DNA from: JAJPIG01 sp035531675
Lineage (GTDB): Bacteria; Desulfobacterota; Binatia; Binatales; Binataceae
DNA: 64,000 nucleotides
NCBI GenBank assembly: GCA_035531675.1
Contig: DATKSL010000016.1
Location: forward strand, 44,321 to 108,320
Reading direction: 5' to 3'
Shown here in pieces: positions 42,985 to 52,750 of the stretch. The stretch's first letter is position 1. The number at the start of each line of letters is the position of its first letter. The notes beneath the pieces were generated by a model. The model made no database searches, was not told the origin of the DNA, and was given only the letters and a program-made list of their open reading frames with translations. The translations under genes and the position numbers were made by a program.

Positions 42985-45900
42985 ATGAAACGTTCGTACC
43001 GCCTTTTCGCGGCAGTGTTGGTGATCGCGATCCTGATCACCGCCGGCCTTCATATGATCAAAGCCGGCGCCACCGGGTTAAGCGGCGTGCAATGGACCCA
43101 GGTTGGACCTGCACCCTTGCAGATCAATGCTGAACAGAACTATCAGGGCGCAGGTCCTGACTCGGGCCAGGTGGTCGATATCGCCGTCGATCCGCGCACC
43201 AGCGACAAGACAATCTATATCGCCACCGGCAGCGGCGGCGTCTGGAAGTCAGACGACAGCGGCACCACCTGGGCGCCGAAGACCGACAAGTTGCTGACGC
43301 TCTCGACCGGCGCGGTGGCGCTCGATCCGGGGAATCCGTCAATCGTTTATGTCGGCACCAACAACCCCGCTTTTGGCGGCGACTGCCCGGGCTGCACTTT
43401 CAATGCGGTCGGTATCTACAAATCGATCGACGGCGGCAATACCTGGACGCTGCTGGCGAACAGCCCCAAGAACACGTCAATCAGGCGCATAGTTTTCCCC
43501 GTGCCGGGAACGCTGCTGGTGGCGGCGACCAACGGGCTGTGGCGCTCGACTGATGCCGGCGGTACTTTCACAAAGCTCTCGGGCAGCGTCTTACCCGCTG
43601 GCGATGCCAACGACATTCAGCTCGATACCCAACATCCCGATACAACCGTGCGGGTCGCGGTCCAGGGACTCGGCATTTTCGTTTCAGCTAACATCACCGC
43701 CGCCACCCCGACTTTCACGAACATGTGGACCAACAGCAATGGATCTCCGATCCAGACCCTGCATCGGCCTGGCGGTATCGGCTTCATTGCCTTTCGGCAA
43801 TCCGTCACCAACACCGGGAAAACGATCTATACCACCGTCGGAAATAGTAACCCGGGATCGGGCAACAGCCGGTTCGAAGGGATGTGGGTTACCACCGACG
43901 CCGACATGGGCGCCAGCTCAACCTGGGCGAACCTCCCCGGCGCGGATTCTGCGGGCGACGCGGATGGTAACAATGGTGGTGGCTGCCAATGCGGATACGA
44001 CCAGACCATCGGCGTTGACCCGAGCAACGACCAAACCGTCTACATCGGCTTCCAGCAACTTTGGAAATCGACCAATGGGGGCGGCGGTTTCGGTAACATC
44101 TCGGCAAACAAGATCCATTGGGATCATCACGCGTTCACCTTCAGCCCGCATGACACGAGCGGACAGACTTTTTACGTAGGTGAGGACGGCGGCGTCGCGA
44201 CCAGCAGCGACGGTGGCAACAACTTCACCAATATCAACGGCTCGACGTCTTTTGCCAACGGCGCCATCGCCAGCAATCTGCTGCGCCAGATCGATATCGG
44301 CCGCAACAGCGACGCCAATCGAAAGTGGACCTACGGTGGCTTCCAGGATACCGGTAACGCGCAGCTCGGCGACGCCGGCTCCGGCTACGTCGGCAACACC
44401 TGGCAGCTCGGCCAGGATGGCGACGGCGGGCCGATGACGGTCGATCCCTGCAATAATCAGCACGCCATCACTACCGATGACGGCGGTTACTCGCAGACCA
44501 CCAACGGCGGCGGAGGCTGGGGCGGCGGCGTGACGCTCTCGCCCGCGCCAGCGCATACGCCCACTGGCGATTCTTTCGGCTTCGATCAGACTTGCGACAA
44601 CACAGTATACGGCGGCTTCACTATCTCCGATCCAAACGGCGTCGACCCAACTACCTTTGGGCTCTATCAAAGTACCGACAACGGCGGCACTTACACGCGA
44701 ATCAATCCTTTCACGACTAGCGTGCGTGCGATCGCTACCGCGAAAATCGATCCCAACGTGGTATGGGTGGGGCTGAACAATGGCCAGCTAGCATACTCAA
44801 CCAACGCGCTTTTGGGCGCCACCTCGACCTGGACCCCGGTTACGATTCCGGGCGCGCCGGGTCAGGCGGTGCTGGGAGTGGCGATCGATCCGCTCAACAC
44901 CGATATCGTGTTTGTGGTCTACCCCGGGATCGCCGGTGCGTCTCCCAGCAAGCACGTCTTCATGACCAGCGATCGTGGCGCGCACTGGAGCGACATCAGC
45001 GGCACCGGAGCCAACGGTCTGCCCGATCTGCCGCTGCATTCGGTCGCGGTCGATCCGAGTACCGCCTCCAGCCCGCGAACCGTCATCGTCGGCGGAGATG
45101 GCGGTGTCTTTCAAACCACCGATGACGGTGCGAACTGGCAGGTGCTGGGATTAGGGCTGCCGACGGTGGGCGTCACGACCGTCGCGCTCGACTCCAGCAC
45201 CAGCCCCTCGTTGCTGCGGATCGGCACGTACGGTCGCAGCAGTTTCGAGCTCGGGGCAGCGACCGGTCCCTTGCTCTCCATCAACACCACGCTGAATTTT
45301 GGCATCCTCTGTTCCGGCCAGTCGCCAACCACGCTGCTCCAGCTGTTCAACGTGGGAGCGACCGATCTGACGATCACCAACATCAAGCGGGTGTCCGGCA
45401 GCGGCGATTTCGTCGTCAGCGGCCCAACGTTTCCCCAGACCATCAAGCCCGGCGAGGAGATCGACTGGACGGTTCAGCTGACCACGACCGCCTCGAGCGC
45501 GAACCCTGAAACTGCGGTTTTCGAAATCGACAGCAACGACAGTTTCAACCCGGCTCAACAGGTTACTTACGTCGCGACCATCGGTGCGCCCAACGGCAGC
45601 ACGTCAATCGCGAATGGCGGGGATTTCGGCAACGTCTGCGTAGGTTCGTTCGCCGATCTGGCGCTCACCGTCAACAACAAGGGGAGCTGTAACCTGCTGG
45701 TCAGCGGCATTGGTTCGAACGATGCCGACTTTCTGCCGCCGAGCATTCTCAGCTACCCGCTGTCAGTGCAGGCCGGGACCTCTATTTCACCGTCCGTCCG
45801 CTTCGAGCCGCTCAGTTTCGGCACGAAGAACGGGGTCATCACGGTCCAAAGTAACAATCCGGGCGGCAATATGAGCGTCAACGTGACGGGCAACGCGCCG

Positions 45901-46920
45901 CCGGGAAAGATCGCGGTGAGCGGTAATGGCGGCTTCGGCAATGTCTGTGCAGGCGGCGCCAACGGCCAGCAGACCTTCACGATCGGCAACACCGGGCCAT
46001 GCAACCTGAGCGTAGTGAGCGTCACGCTGGACAACGGCAGCGACGGCATGGCTTGCGACGACTTCAAGATCACTAACAATCCATTCCCGGCAATCCTGAG
46101 TCATGATTCGAGTCTGCCGGTGACGGTGACCTTCACGCCGACTAAGGTTGGGGACAGGAGCTGCCGGCTGGTGATCACGAGCGACGATCCGAGCACCCCG
46201 GTGGACTATGTGGCGCTGACGGCAACCACGCCGCCGGTGAGTATGGATGTGCCGCCGGATAACGGTTCGGGATACAACTTCCCGGCCACCGTGATTCAGA
46301 GCGTGGGGGCCTGCAGTTCGAAGAACGCCTTTCCGGTCTCGAACAACGGTCTCTGCCCGGTAAATGTCACCGGGGTAGCTACGACTGGACCCGATTTTTC
46401 GACCGTCGGGCTACCGTCGCTGACTACTCCGCTACAGCCGGGCCATATCCTCGGGGACGGCAACCTCAACACGGTCTTCAAACCGACCGCGATCACCCGT
46501 GGGGATCAGGGCACGGTGAGCGTGACCTACGAGAACGACCCGATCCTGAAGACCACCACCACGGTAGAGCAACCGCTGTGCGGAGAAGGGACGTCGCGTG
46601 GAGCCCGCGTCCTGGTGACCAAGAACGGGGTGCCGGCTGCGGTGGTTAAGAAGATCCAGCTCACCCGTCTCACCGGGAATCGCAAGTCGATCTCGGTAGA
46701 CAACGTCCTCAACGTCACGCTGCAAACTGTACCTGCTGCCGGCCCCGCCTGCGGTTCGTTCCAGTTCCAGCGTGAGTGGGGCGGTGTCTCGAACCCGATC
46801 CAGCTGACGGCGGGTGATTACCAGGTCACCGTGACGCTCAACAACAGCACCAAGAGCAAGACCGTCAGCTTCACGCTCGGCACTTGCAGCTTCAACCAGA
46901 ACATCGTGGTCCCGTTCTAA
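42985..46920 (+). CDS. Large secreted Asp-box beta-propeller protein with ASH/choice-of-anchor domains
   Basis: A 1311-residue exported protein. A signal segment (LFAAVLVIAILITAGLHMI) is followed by a propeller-like region to about residue 740 with at least eight Asp-box motifs such as KSDDSGTTW, KSIDGGNTW, RSTDAGGTF, TSSDGGNNF, QSTDNGGTY, MTSDRGAHW and QTTDDGANW. From about 765 three or four ASH/choice-of-anchor-D Ig-like repeats follow, each with a FGNVC or FGILC motif and regularly spaced Cys, then a C-terminal domain of about 110 residues (RGARVLVTKNGVP). Cys spacing suggests disulfides and surface or extracellular use. Sialidase-like and sortilin-like propellers are structural relatives, but no catalytic site is evident. 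A strong terminator follows. Confidence 0.8.
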   Translation: MKRSYRLFAAVLVIAILITAGLHMIKAGATGLSGVQWTQVGPAPLQINAEQNYQGAGPDSGQVVDIAVDPRTSDKTIYIATGSGGVWKSDDSGTTWAPKTDKLLTLSTGAVALDPGNPSIVYVGTNNPAFGGDCPGCTFNAVGIYKSIDGGNTWTLLANSPKNTSIRRIVFPVPGTLLVAATNGLWRSTDAGGTFTKLSGSVLPAGDANDIQLDTQHPDTTVRVAVQGLGIFVSANITAATPTFTNMWTNSNGSPIQTLHRPGGIGFIAFRQSVTNTGKTIYTTVGNSNPGSGNSRFEGMWVTTDADMGASSTWANLPGADSAGDADGNNGGGCQCGYDQTIGVDPSNDQTVYIGFQQLWKSTNGGGGFGNISANKIHWDHHAFTFSPHDTSGQTFYVGEDGGVATSSDGGNNFTNINGSTSFANGAIASNLLRQIDIGRNSDANRKWTYGGFQDTGNAQLGDAGSGYVGNTWQLGQDGDGGPMTVDPCNNQHAITTDDGGYSQTTNGGGGWGGGVTLSPAPAHTPTGDSFGFDQTCDNTVYGGFTISDPNGVDPTTFGLYQSTDNGGTYTRINPFTTSVRAIATAKIDPNVVWVGLNNGQLAYSTNALLGATSTWTPVTIPGAPGQAVLGVAIDPLNTDIVFVVYPGIAGASPSKHVFMTSDRGAHWSDISGTGANGLPDLPLHSVAVDPSTASSPRTVIVGGDGGVFQTTDDGANWQVLGLGLPTVGVTTVALDSSTSPSLLRIGTYGRSSFELGAATGPLLSINTTLNFGILCSGQSPTTLLQLFNVGATDLTITNIKRVSGSGDFVVSGPTFPQTIKPGEEIDWTVQLTTTASSANPETAVFEIDSNDSFNPAQQVTYVATIGAPNGSTSIANGGDFGNVCVGSFADLALTVNNKGSCNLLVSGIGSNDADFLPPSILSYPLSVQAGTSISPSVRFEPLSFGTKNGVITVQSNNPGGNMSVNVTGNAPPGKIAVSGNGGFGNVCAGGANGQQTFTIGNTGPCNLSVVSVTLDNGSDGMACDDFKITNNPFPAILSHDSSLPVTVTFTPTKVGDRSCRLVITSDDPSTPVDYVALTATTPPVSMDVPPDNGSGYNFPATVIQSVGACSSKNAFPVSNNGLCPVNVTGVATTGPDFSTVGLPSLTTPLQPGHILGDGNLNTVFKPTAITRGDQGTVSVTYENDPILKTTTTVEQPLCGEGTSRGARVLVTKNGVPAAVVKKIQLTRLTGNRKSISVDNVLNVTLQTVPAAGPACGSFQFQREWGGVSNPIQLTAGDYQVTVTLNNSTKSKTVSFTLGTCSFNQNIVVPF

Positions 46921-46947
46921 AGCGGGCTCCGATAGTTCTCTGACCCT

Positions 46948-46983
46948 GGCCGGCGGACGCAGCGAGTCCGCCGGCCTTTTTTT
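46948..46983 (+). terminator. Intrinsic terminator after the secreted Asp-box protein
   Basis: A perfect 11-bp stem, GGCCGGCGGAC at 46948-46958 and GTCCGCCGGCC at 46966-46976, with a seven-base loop, is followed by seven T's. It starts 28 bases after the stop and is a textbook Rho-independent terminator. Confidence 0.95.
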
Positions 46984-47062
46984 GATTCGGGCGCCCGGTT
47001 GTGCCTGCTACAACTCGGCGCGAAGTTTGCCGGCGGCGCGCGTCGAGCGCTAGATTGCGCTC

Positions 47063-47860
47063 ATGCCAACCCAGCGTATCGGCGATATCGACGTCTACTA
47101 CGAAGTGTACGGCGACGGCCCGCAGGCGCTCGTGATGATTCACGGCCTCACTCTGCACTCAGGGGTGTTTCGCGAGCAGACGCCCGAGTTCGCGCGCCAT
47201 TTCCGCACCATCGTGTTTGATAATCGCGGCGCCGGGCGCACCGACAAGCCCGAGGAGCCTTACACGATGCGCCAGTGGGCGGCTGATACCGCCGCGCTGA
47301 TGAACGTGCTCCGGATCGAGCGCGCCGCGATACTGGGAGTTTCGATGGGCGGAATGATCGCGCAGGAGTTCGCGCTCAACTACCCGGAGCGGCTGTCGTG
47401 CCTGATCCTCGCCTGCACCCATCTCGGCGGCCAAGGCGCAATCCAGCCGTCGCCCGAGATTCAGGCCGCGATAGCCGCGGGAGCGTCGCCCACGCCCGAA
47501 CAGCGCCGACTCCAGCTCAAGGCGATGTTCTCCGACGAGACCATCGAGCGGCGCCCTGAGGTGATCGATAAGACCGGGCAGATTCGTATGACGCATCCGA
47601 TGCCGCCGTCGGCGTTAGCGCGCAGGATGCGGGCGATTGCGGGCCACGACACAGCGGAGCGGCTCGGGTCGATCGAGACTCCCACCCTGGTGATGACGGG
47701 ACGTGACGATCATCTGGTGGCGCCCGGCAATGCGCGGCTGATCGCGGAACGGATTCCAAACGCCGAGCTCAAGGAGTTGCCCGGCGGTCACCTGTTCTTC
47801 ATCGAGCATCCGGAGCTCTTTAATCCGCTGGTCGTCGAATTCATCACGGCGCATCCATAG
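47063..47860 (+). CDS. Alpha/beta hydrolase (enol-lactonase-like)
   Basis: A 265-residue hydrolase with Ser nucleophile S94 (LGVSMGGMIAQEF), acid D215 or D216 (MTGRDDHLVAP) and H243 (PGGHLFFIEHP); the oxyanion region is MIHGLTLHSG. It resembles 3-oxoadipate enol-lactonase and related carboxylic ester hydrolases, which would suit aromatic catabolism, but many unrelated esterases look alike. It starts after the terminator of the preceding gene, with its own promoter expected in 46984-47062, and converges on the M20 gene. No strong ribosome site precedes ATG 47063. Confidence 0.82.
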   Translation: MPTQRIGDIDVYYEVYGDGPQALVMIHGLTLHSGVFREQTPEFARHFRTIVFDNRGAGRTDKPEEPYTMRQWAADTAALMNVLRIERAAILGVSMGGMIAQEFALNYPERLSCLILACTHLGGQGAIQPSPEIQAAIAAGASPTPEQRRLQLKAMFSDETIERRPEVIDKTGQIRMTHPMPPSALARRMRAIAGHDTAERLGSIETPTLVMTGRDDHLVAPGNARLIAERIPNAELKELPGGHLFFIEHPELFNPLVVEFITAHP

Positions 47861-47948
47861 CAGGACTGAAGCGCGAAGAAAAAGCTGCCTCCTGCCGCTG
47901 AGCCCGGCGATTCCTGGATGGCGGGACCGGCCCACCAGGCCGTCATTC

Positions 47949-49109
47949 TTACTTGCGGGCGGCGAACTCGGTCTTTGCTTTCTCGAGCAGCGACGAGTCG
48001 GCCAGCAAATCGTAGGCGGTAAGCGCCATCGCCTTCGCTACCCGGATCATCGCCTCGTAGGCGCGCGGCGAATCGGTGAGTTTCTCAAACGTGTCTTCGT
48101 GGCAGTTACCCGCGCCCGGGTCTGCGATCCGGAACACCGGGTGAATTGCCGGTAGCGCGTGGCTGACGTCGCCCATATCGGTCGAGCCGATCGGCTGGGC
48201 AGACGGCGCTTCAGTCACTTTTACGCCGAGGGCGCCGGAATGTTCAGCATAGCGGTGCGCTACTGCCAGGCTGTTGATCATATTTTTGTAGCCGCCGATG
48301 ACCTCGTGTGTGGCCGTGGTCGCCGTCGCCAGCGCCGCCGCATCGGCGCAGCGCACGACCCGGGCGGCGATCTCCCGGGCGTACTCGCTGCTGGGCGCGC
48401 GCGCCAGGAACTCGCATACAGTCTTCTCCGGCACGATATTCACCGCCTGCCCGCCGTTGGTGATGATCCCGTGAAGACGCGAGCCGTCGTGGAAATGGAG
48501 CCGCGCGGCGTCGACGCTCTGGAAGGTCTGAATCACCGCGGCGAGTGCGCTTGCCCCCGCCCACGGCGCCAGCGCCGCGTGGGCAGCATGTCCATGGAAG
48601 GTGATCCGCAGATGCTGCGTGGCAAGCGCGTTGATCGTAGCGAACTCGCCATCCATCGGATGCGCCATCATCGCGACATCGACATCCTTGAACGCGCCGC
48701 TTTCCAGCAGAGCGATCTTGCCGCCGCCACCTTCCTCGGCCGGCGTACCGAGAATCACCACCTGCCCAGGCAACCGCTCACGTATCGCCGCCAATCCGGC
48801 GAAGGACGCCAGCGCGGCGCTGCAAATCAGGTTGTGTCCGCAGGAATGACCGTTAGGTAGCGCGTCGTACTCCGCGAGGATCGCTACGGTCGGGCCCGGC
48901 TTGCCGATCGAGCTGCGAAAGGCGGTTTCCAGGCCGCCGATGGATCGTTCGACCTTCGCGCCCAGCTCGACCAGCCGATTGCTGATTAACTCCGCGGCAA
49001 AGCGCTCTTCGAATTTCAATTCGGGATGAGCATGGATCTGATGGCCGAGGTCCGTCGCCCGGTCCCTGAAGCCGTCGATCGAGCGGCAGATCTCTTCGTG
49101 AATTGCCAT
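47949..49109 (-). CDS. M20-family metallo-amidohydrolase (M20D-like)
   Basis: A 386-residue peptidase-M20 protein: GHQIHAHPELKFEE, LAEYDALPNGHSCGHN with His and Cys metal ligands, TPAEEGGGGKIALLESG with the catalytic Glu pair, and HAAHAALAPWAGASALAA in the dimerisation domain. This branch includes p-aminobenzoyl-glutamate hydrolase and aminoacylase-like enzymes that cleave N-acyl or amide bonds. It diverges from a GST gene across 217 bases. The substrate is unknown; an N-acyl amino acid or aromatic amide fits the other amidases in the window. Confidence 0.87.
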   Translation of the reverse strand: MAIHEEICRSIDGFRDRATDLGHQIHAHPELKFEERFAAELISNRLVELGAKVERSIGGLETAFRSSIGKPGPTVAILAEYDALPNGHSCGHNLICSAALASFAGLAAIRERLPGQVVILGTPAEEGGGGKIALLESGAFKDVDVAMMAHPMDGEFATINALATQHLRITFHGHAAHAALAPWAGASALAAVIQTFQSVDAARLHFHDGSRLHGIITNGGQAVNIVPEKTVCEFLARAPSSEYAREIAARVVRCADAAALATATTATHEVIGGYKNMINSLAVAHRYAEHSGALGVKVTEAPSAQPIGSTDMGDVSHALPAIHPVFRIADPGAGNCHEDTFEKLTDSPRAYEAMIRVAKAMALTAYDLLADSSLLEKAKTEFAARK

Positions 49110-49326
49110 GGTTGCCTCTACGGGTTAGGAAAGAAAAGGAATGCGGCGCCGGCAGAATCTGCGCTTGCGTATCGGGTCATGGTCCTTTCTATCGCCCGCA
49201 GCGTGCGGCTGACAACGACCCGGCACTGGTGATTCCCTCTTCACGCGACTTGCGTTCTCGATGGTCGACGCTTCCAAGCCCGGTGGGATATCGTGCATAG
49301 CGTAACCGAGAAAACGGAGGAACAAG

Positions 49327-50064
49327 ATGATCGATCTCTATTTCTGGCCAACTCCAAACGGCAAAAAGATCACGATCCTGCTCGAGGAACTGGGCCTCCC
49401 GTATAACATCAAAGTGATCAATATCGGACGCGGCGACCAGCTGACTCCTGACTTCCTCAGGATCGCGCCCAACGGCCGGATGCCTGCGATCGTCGATGAC
49501 GAGCCGAAGGGCGGCGGCGCGCCGATCGCCATCTTCGAGTCGGGCGCCATCATGATGTACCTGGCCGAGAAGAGCGGAAAGTTCTGGCCCCAGGAGACGC
49601 GTCAGAAATACGACGTCTCGCAATGGGTCTTCTGGCAGATGGGCAACCAGGGACCCAAGATGGGCGAACAGGGGCACTTTCGACGCGCCTCGCAGGATCC
49701 GAAAAACGGCGATCAGGCTTATGCGCAGCTGCGCTTCGATAACGAAGTCCATCGGATCTTCGGAGTAATGAATCTGGGCCTGCATAAGAAACGCTACCTG
49801 GCCGCGGGCCAGTACACGATAGCCGACATGATTTGCTATCCGTGGGCGACCTTCTGGGAGCTGCGCAATATCGACCTCGCCGAATTTCCCAACGTCAAGC
49901 GATGGCTCGACGAGCTCGGCGAGCGGCCGGCGATAAAAAAAGCCATGGCAGCGGGTCCCGAATATCGCGAAGACCCGGCGACCATCGCACCCGAGGAGCA
50001 GGCGCGGCGCGCCAAGCTGCTCACCCATCAGCGGGCGCAGGCGATTCCCCGGGAGTGGGCGTAG
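49327..50064 (+). CDS. Glutathione S-transferase family protein (Nu/YfcG-like)
   Basis: A 245-residue GST: thioredoxin-like N-domain (MIDLYFWPTPNGKKITILLEE, with Thr/Asn rather than Tyr in the active-site region, PNGRMPAIVDD and FESGAIMMYLAEK) and helical C-domain (AGQYTIADMICYPW). The features match Nu-class/Ure2-like enzymes such as YfcG, which act as disulfide reductases with glutathione. A GGAGGAACAAG sequence precedes ATG 49327. It ends just before a 3' remnant of a CrtI-like gene. A detoxifying role is plausible, substrate unknown. Confidence 0.88.
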   Translation: MIDLYFWPTPNGKKITILLEELGLPYNIKVINIGRGDQLTPDFLRIAPNGRMPAIVDDEPKGGGAPIAIFESGAIMMYLAEKSGKFWPQETRQKYDVSQWVFWQMGNQGPKMGEQGHFRRASQDPKNGDQAYAQLRFDNEVHRIFGVMNLGLHKKRYLAAGQYTIADMICYPWATFWELRNIDLAEFPNVKRWLDELGERPAIKKAMAAGPEYREDPATIAPEEQARRAKLLTHQRAQAIPREWA

Positions 50065-50089
50065 CAGGCGCGGCCCGAAGACCGCAAGC

Positions 50090-50166
50090 TACGACGCCGC
50101 CGGCGGGTTGCGGCGCTTGAAGTCGGCAGCGATTTCGCGCGCGGCGTTATGGCCGGGGGCACCGGT
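50090..50166 (-). pseudogene. 3'-end remnant of a second PYROXD2/CrtI-like gene
   Basis: On the minus strand 50166-50090 encodes TGAPGHNAAREIAADFKRR followed by NPPAAS and a TAG stop, nearly the same as the C-terminus of the intact flavoprotein encoded at 51098-52750 (which ends KPPAAV). The two copies are direct repeats: 50108-50166 and 51117-51175 differ at one base, while the stop-proximal part has diverged. Similarity stops abruptly at 50166. This appears to be the surviving 3' end of a second paralogue or a duplicated tail; the pyroglutamyl peptidase gene lies between the copies. Confidence 0.72.
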
Positions 50167-50277
50167 GAAATGGGGGAGCGGCGGCCCTCATCGAGCGTTG
50201 GAGGGGTAGCTCGATAGCGGCTCTTTTGGAGCGTCAATGCAGTCGGGAACTCGGCTCAATTGAGAGAGGTGCATGCC

Positions 50278-50946
50278 ATGTCAACTGTGCTGGTGACCGG
50301 ATTCGAGCGCTACGGCACAACGCCCGTTAATCCCGCTGAGCAGGTCGCGCGAGCCCTGCACGGGGAAGCCATCGGCGATACTCGGATCGTCGGCTGCGTC
50401 GTGCCCAGCCTCTACTGGAAGTGTATCGAGACGGTGAAGGCAGCGATCGAGGAAGTTGGGCCACGCCTGGTAATCCTTCTCGGGGAGTACGGTGGCCGCA
50501 GCATGATCACCGTCGAGCGCGTGGCTACCAACTTCAACGACGCCACCCGCTACGGCCTCGCCGACAATGCCGGCACCGCCCCGCAGGACGAAGCGACGGT
50601 TCCGGGCGGTGCAGTCGCCTATTACGCGACTGCACCCCTCCGAGCGATGGTGAAAGCGATGCGCGAAGCAGGCATTCCGGCAGACATCTCCGACACGGCG
50701 GCGACTTTGATGTGTAACCACCTGATGTACGGAGTTCTCCACCACGTCGCCGAGAAGCGCCTCGACATCTCGATCGGTTGGATCCACCTGCCCCACCTGC
50801 CCGAGGTCGCGGCACTGCTGCACAACCTAGTCAACCCAAGTATGGCCCTCGAGACCTCCCTGGCAGGGGTGCGTGCCGCGATCAAGGCAGCGCTAGACCA
50901 CCCGCGCGACATCACGGATCCCGTACGGTCTCGTTTCCAGATCTGA
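50278..50946 (+). CDS. pcp: Pyroglutamyl-peptidase I (pyrrolidone carboxylate peptidase)
   Basis: A 222-residue peptidase C15. The catalytic triad is E80 (MITVERVATNFND), C146 (TLMCNHLMYG) and H170 (GWIHLPHLPE), almost at the canonical E80/C143/H166 positions, and VLVTGFERYGTTPVNPAE opens the fold. It removes N-terminal pyroglutamate from peptides in the cytoplasm. GAGAGAGGTG precedes ATG 50278; an upstream in-frame TTG adds six residues and is less likely. The gene is flanked by direct repeats of a CrtI-like 3' end, so it may have been inserted between them or left between two paralogues after deletion. Confidence 0.9.
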   Translation: MSTVLVTGFERYGTTPVNPAEQVARALHGEAIGDTRIVGCVVPSLYWKCIETVKAAIEEVGPRLVILLGEYGGRSMITVERVATNFNDATRYGLADNAGTAPQDEATVPGGAVAYYATAPLRAMVKAMREAGIPADISDTAATLMCNHLMYGVLHHVAEKRLDISIGWIHLPHLPEVAALLHNLVNPSMALETSLAGVRAAIKAALDHPRDITDPVRSRFQI

Positions 50947-51097
50947 CCACAGGCGGGTGAGCGGGAAAGGGAGCTGTGGCTGCCCTCATTCTCTTTGTCC
51001 ACGTAGGCGTCTGATGAGAGCTGTCTCAACGATGACAAGTTGAACTGGCCTGCCGATCGCTGGCGACCGAGCGGGCGGCGCAGATGAAGGCTGCCAG

Positions 51098-52750
51098 CTA
51101 CACTGCAGCAGGCGGTTTGCGGCGCTTGAAGTCGGCAGCGATTTCGCGCGCGGCGTTATGGCCGGGGGCGCCGGTCACGCCGCCGCCGGGATGGGTGCCG
51201 CTGCCGCACATGTAGAGGCCGGGAATCGGACCGCGATAATCAGCATAGCCCAGCATCGGACGGGCCGAGAAAATCTGGTCGAGACTGAGCGCGCCGTGAA
51301 AAATGTCGCCGCCGGTCAGTCCGAAGGTGCGTTCGAGATCGAGCGGAGACAGCGCCTGGCGTCCCAGGATGGAGGCCTTGAAATTCGGCGCATAAGCATC
51401 GACCGTCTCGATGACGAGGTCGGCAAAGGTCTCGCGATGGTCGTCCCATGACGCCCCCTGCGGGAGTTCGGGTGCGACATGCTGGCAGAACAGGCTCGCC
51501 ACGTGCCGTCCCGGCGGCGCCAGGCTGTCATCGAGCGTCGATGGGATCAGCATTTCAATGATCGGCTTTTTCGACCAGTTCTCGATGCGCGCATCGAGAT
51601 AGGCCCGATCCATGTACTCAAGGCTCGGCCCGATGATGATGCCGGCAGAATGGTGTTCGGCCGGGGTTTTGCCAGGCAGACAGGAGAACTCGGGCAGTTC
51701 CGAAAGCGCCAGATTGATGCGGAACGTGCCGGAACCGCATCGCCAGCCCGCGATACGCCGGCGAAAATCCTCCGGCAGCGCCGCCGGATCGATCAGCCGC
51801 TGATAGAGCAGCTTGGGATTGAGATTGGAGACCACGGCTCTGGCGCGGACCATCTCGCCCGCTTCCGTCACGACCCCGACCGCCCGGCCGCGCTCGATCA
51901 GAACTTCCCGCACCGGACTCGAGAGCCTGATCTCGACGCCTCGGGCGCTGGCCGCTTTCGCCATCGCCTGAGTGAGCGCGCCCATCCCGCCGATGACGTG
52001 TCCCCACTCGCCCCTTTTTCCGTTGATCTCGCCAAAGGCGTGATGCAGCAGCACATAGGCCGACCCCGGCGTATAGGGGCTGGCGAAATTGCCCACGATA
52101 GAATCGAAACCGAACAACGCCTTGATCGGCGCGCTCTCGAACCATTGGTCGAGAAAATCTCCCGCCGACTTGGCGAACAGGTCCAGCAGGTCGCGCCGCA
52201 TCTCCATGTTCAGATGGCGCAGCCGGTTGCCGAGGCGGGCGCCGCGGACGAGTTGGGGGAGCGCGCTGCGCCAACTGCCGGCAACGACATTGGGCGGCGT
52301 TAACAGAACCAGCTCGCGCAAGACGTCGGCGATGGCGTCGAGCCGCCCCCGGTAGTCGTCGAGGCGGGCGGCGTCGCGAGCGGAGAATTTCGCGATTTCG
52401 GCTTTGGTTCGGCCTGCGCCCGCTTTCAGATAACGCCCGTCTTCGAGCGGAAGAAAGTTCAGCAGCTTGCGCTCGACGATGCGCAGCCCGTGACGAGACA
52501 GGTCGAGGTCGCGGATCACCTTGGGGTTCAGCAGCGAGACGGTGTAGGAGAGAATCGAATTGCGGAAGCCAGGATAAAACTCCTCGGTAACCGCGGCGCC
52601 GCCGACGATATGGCGGCGTTCGAGAACCGTCACCGACAATCCGGCGCCGGCCAGATAGGCGGCGCAGACCAGGCCGTTGTGCCCGCCGCCGATGATAACG
52701 ACATCACGCGTCAAGGATTCAGGGTGAATCGAAGATGCGGGAGCGGGCAT
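51098..52750 (-). CDS. PYROXD2/phytoene-desaturase-like FAD-dependent oxidoreductase
   Basis: A 550-residue flavoprotein: the dinucleotide-binding motif DVVIIGGGHNGLVCAAYLA and LERRHIVGGAAVTEE at the N-terminus, HVIGGMGALTQAMAKAA in the middle, and PGLYMCGSGTHPGGGVTGAP near the C-terminus, where FAD is closed off. The layout fits the PYROXD2/CrtI-related amine-oxidase superfamily rather than a proven carotenoid desaturase; no phytoene synthase gene is nearby. The sequence upstream of ATG 52750 lacks a clear ribosome site. Its 3' end is duplicated at 50090-50166. Oxidation of a hydrophobic polyene or amine is a guess. Confidence 0.88.
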   Translation of the reverse strand: MPAPASSIHPESLTRDVVIIGGGHNGLVCAAYLAGAGLSVTVLERRHIVGGAAVTEEFYPGFRNSILSYTVSLLNPKVIRDLDLSRHGLRIVERKLLNFLPLEDGRYLKAGAGRTKAEIAKFSARDAARLDDYRGRLDAIADVLRELVLLTPPNVVAGSWRSALPQLVRGARLGNRLRHLNMEMRRDLLDLFAKSAGDFLDQWFESAPIKALFGFDSIVGNFASPYTPGSAYVLLHHAFGEINGKRGEWGHVIGGMGALTQAMAKAASARGVEIRLSSPVREVLIERGRAVGVVTEAGEMVRARAVVSNLNPKLLYQRLIDPAALPEDFRRRIAGWRCGSGTFRINLALSELPEFSCLPGKTPAEHHSAGIIIGPSLEYMDRAYLDARIENWSKKPIIEMLIPSTLDDSLAPPGRHVASLFCQHVAPELPQGASWDDHRETFADLVIETVDAYAPNFKASILGRQALSPLDLERTFGLTGGDIFHGALSLDQIFSARPMLGYADYRGPIPGLYMCGSGTHPGGGVTGAPGHNAAREIAADFKRRKPPAAV

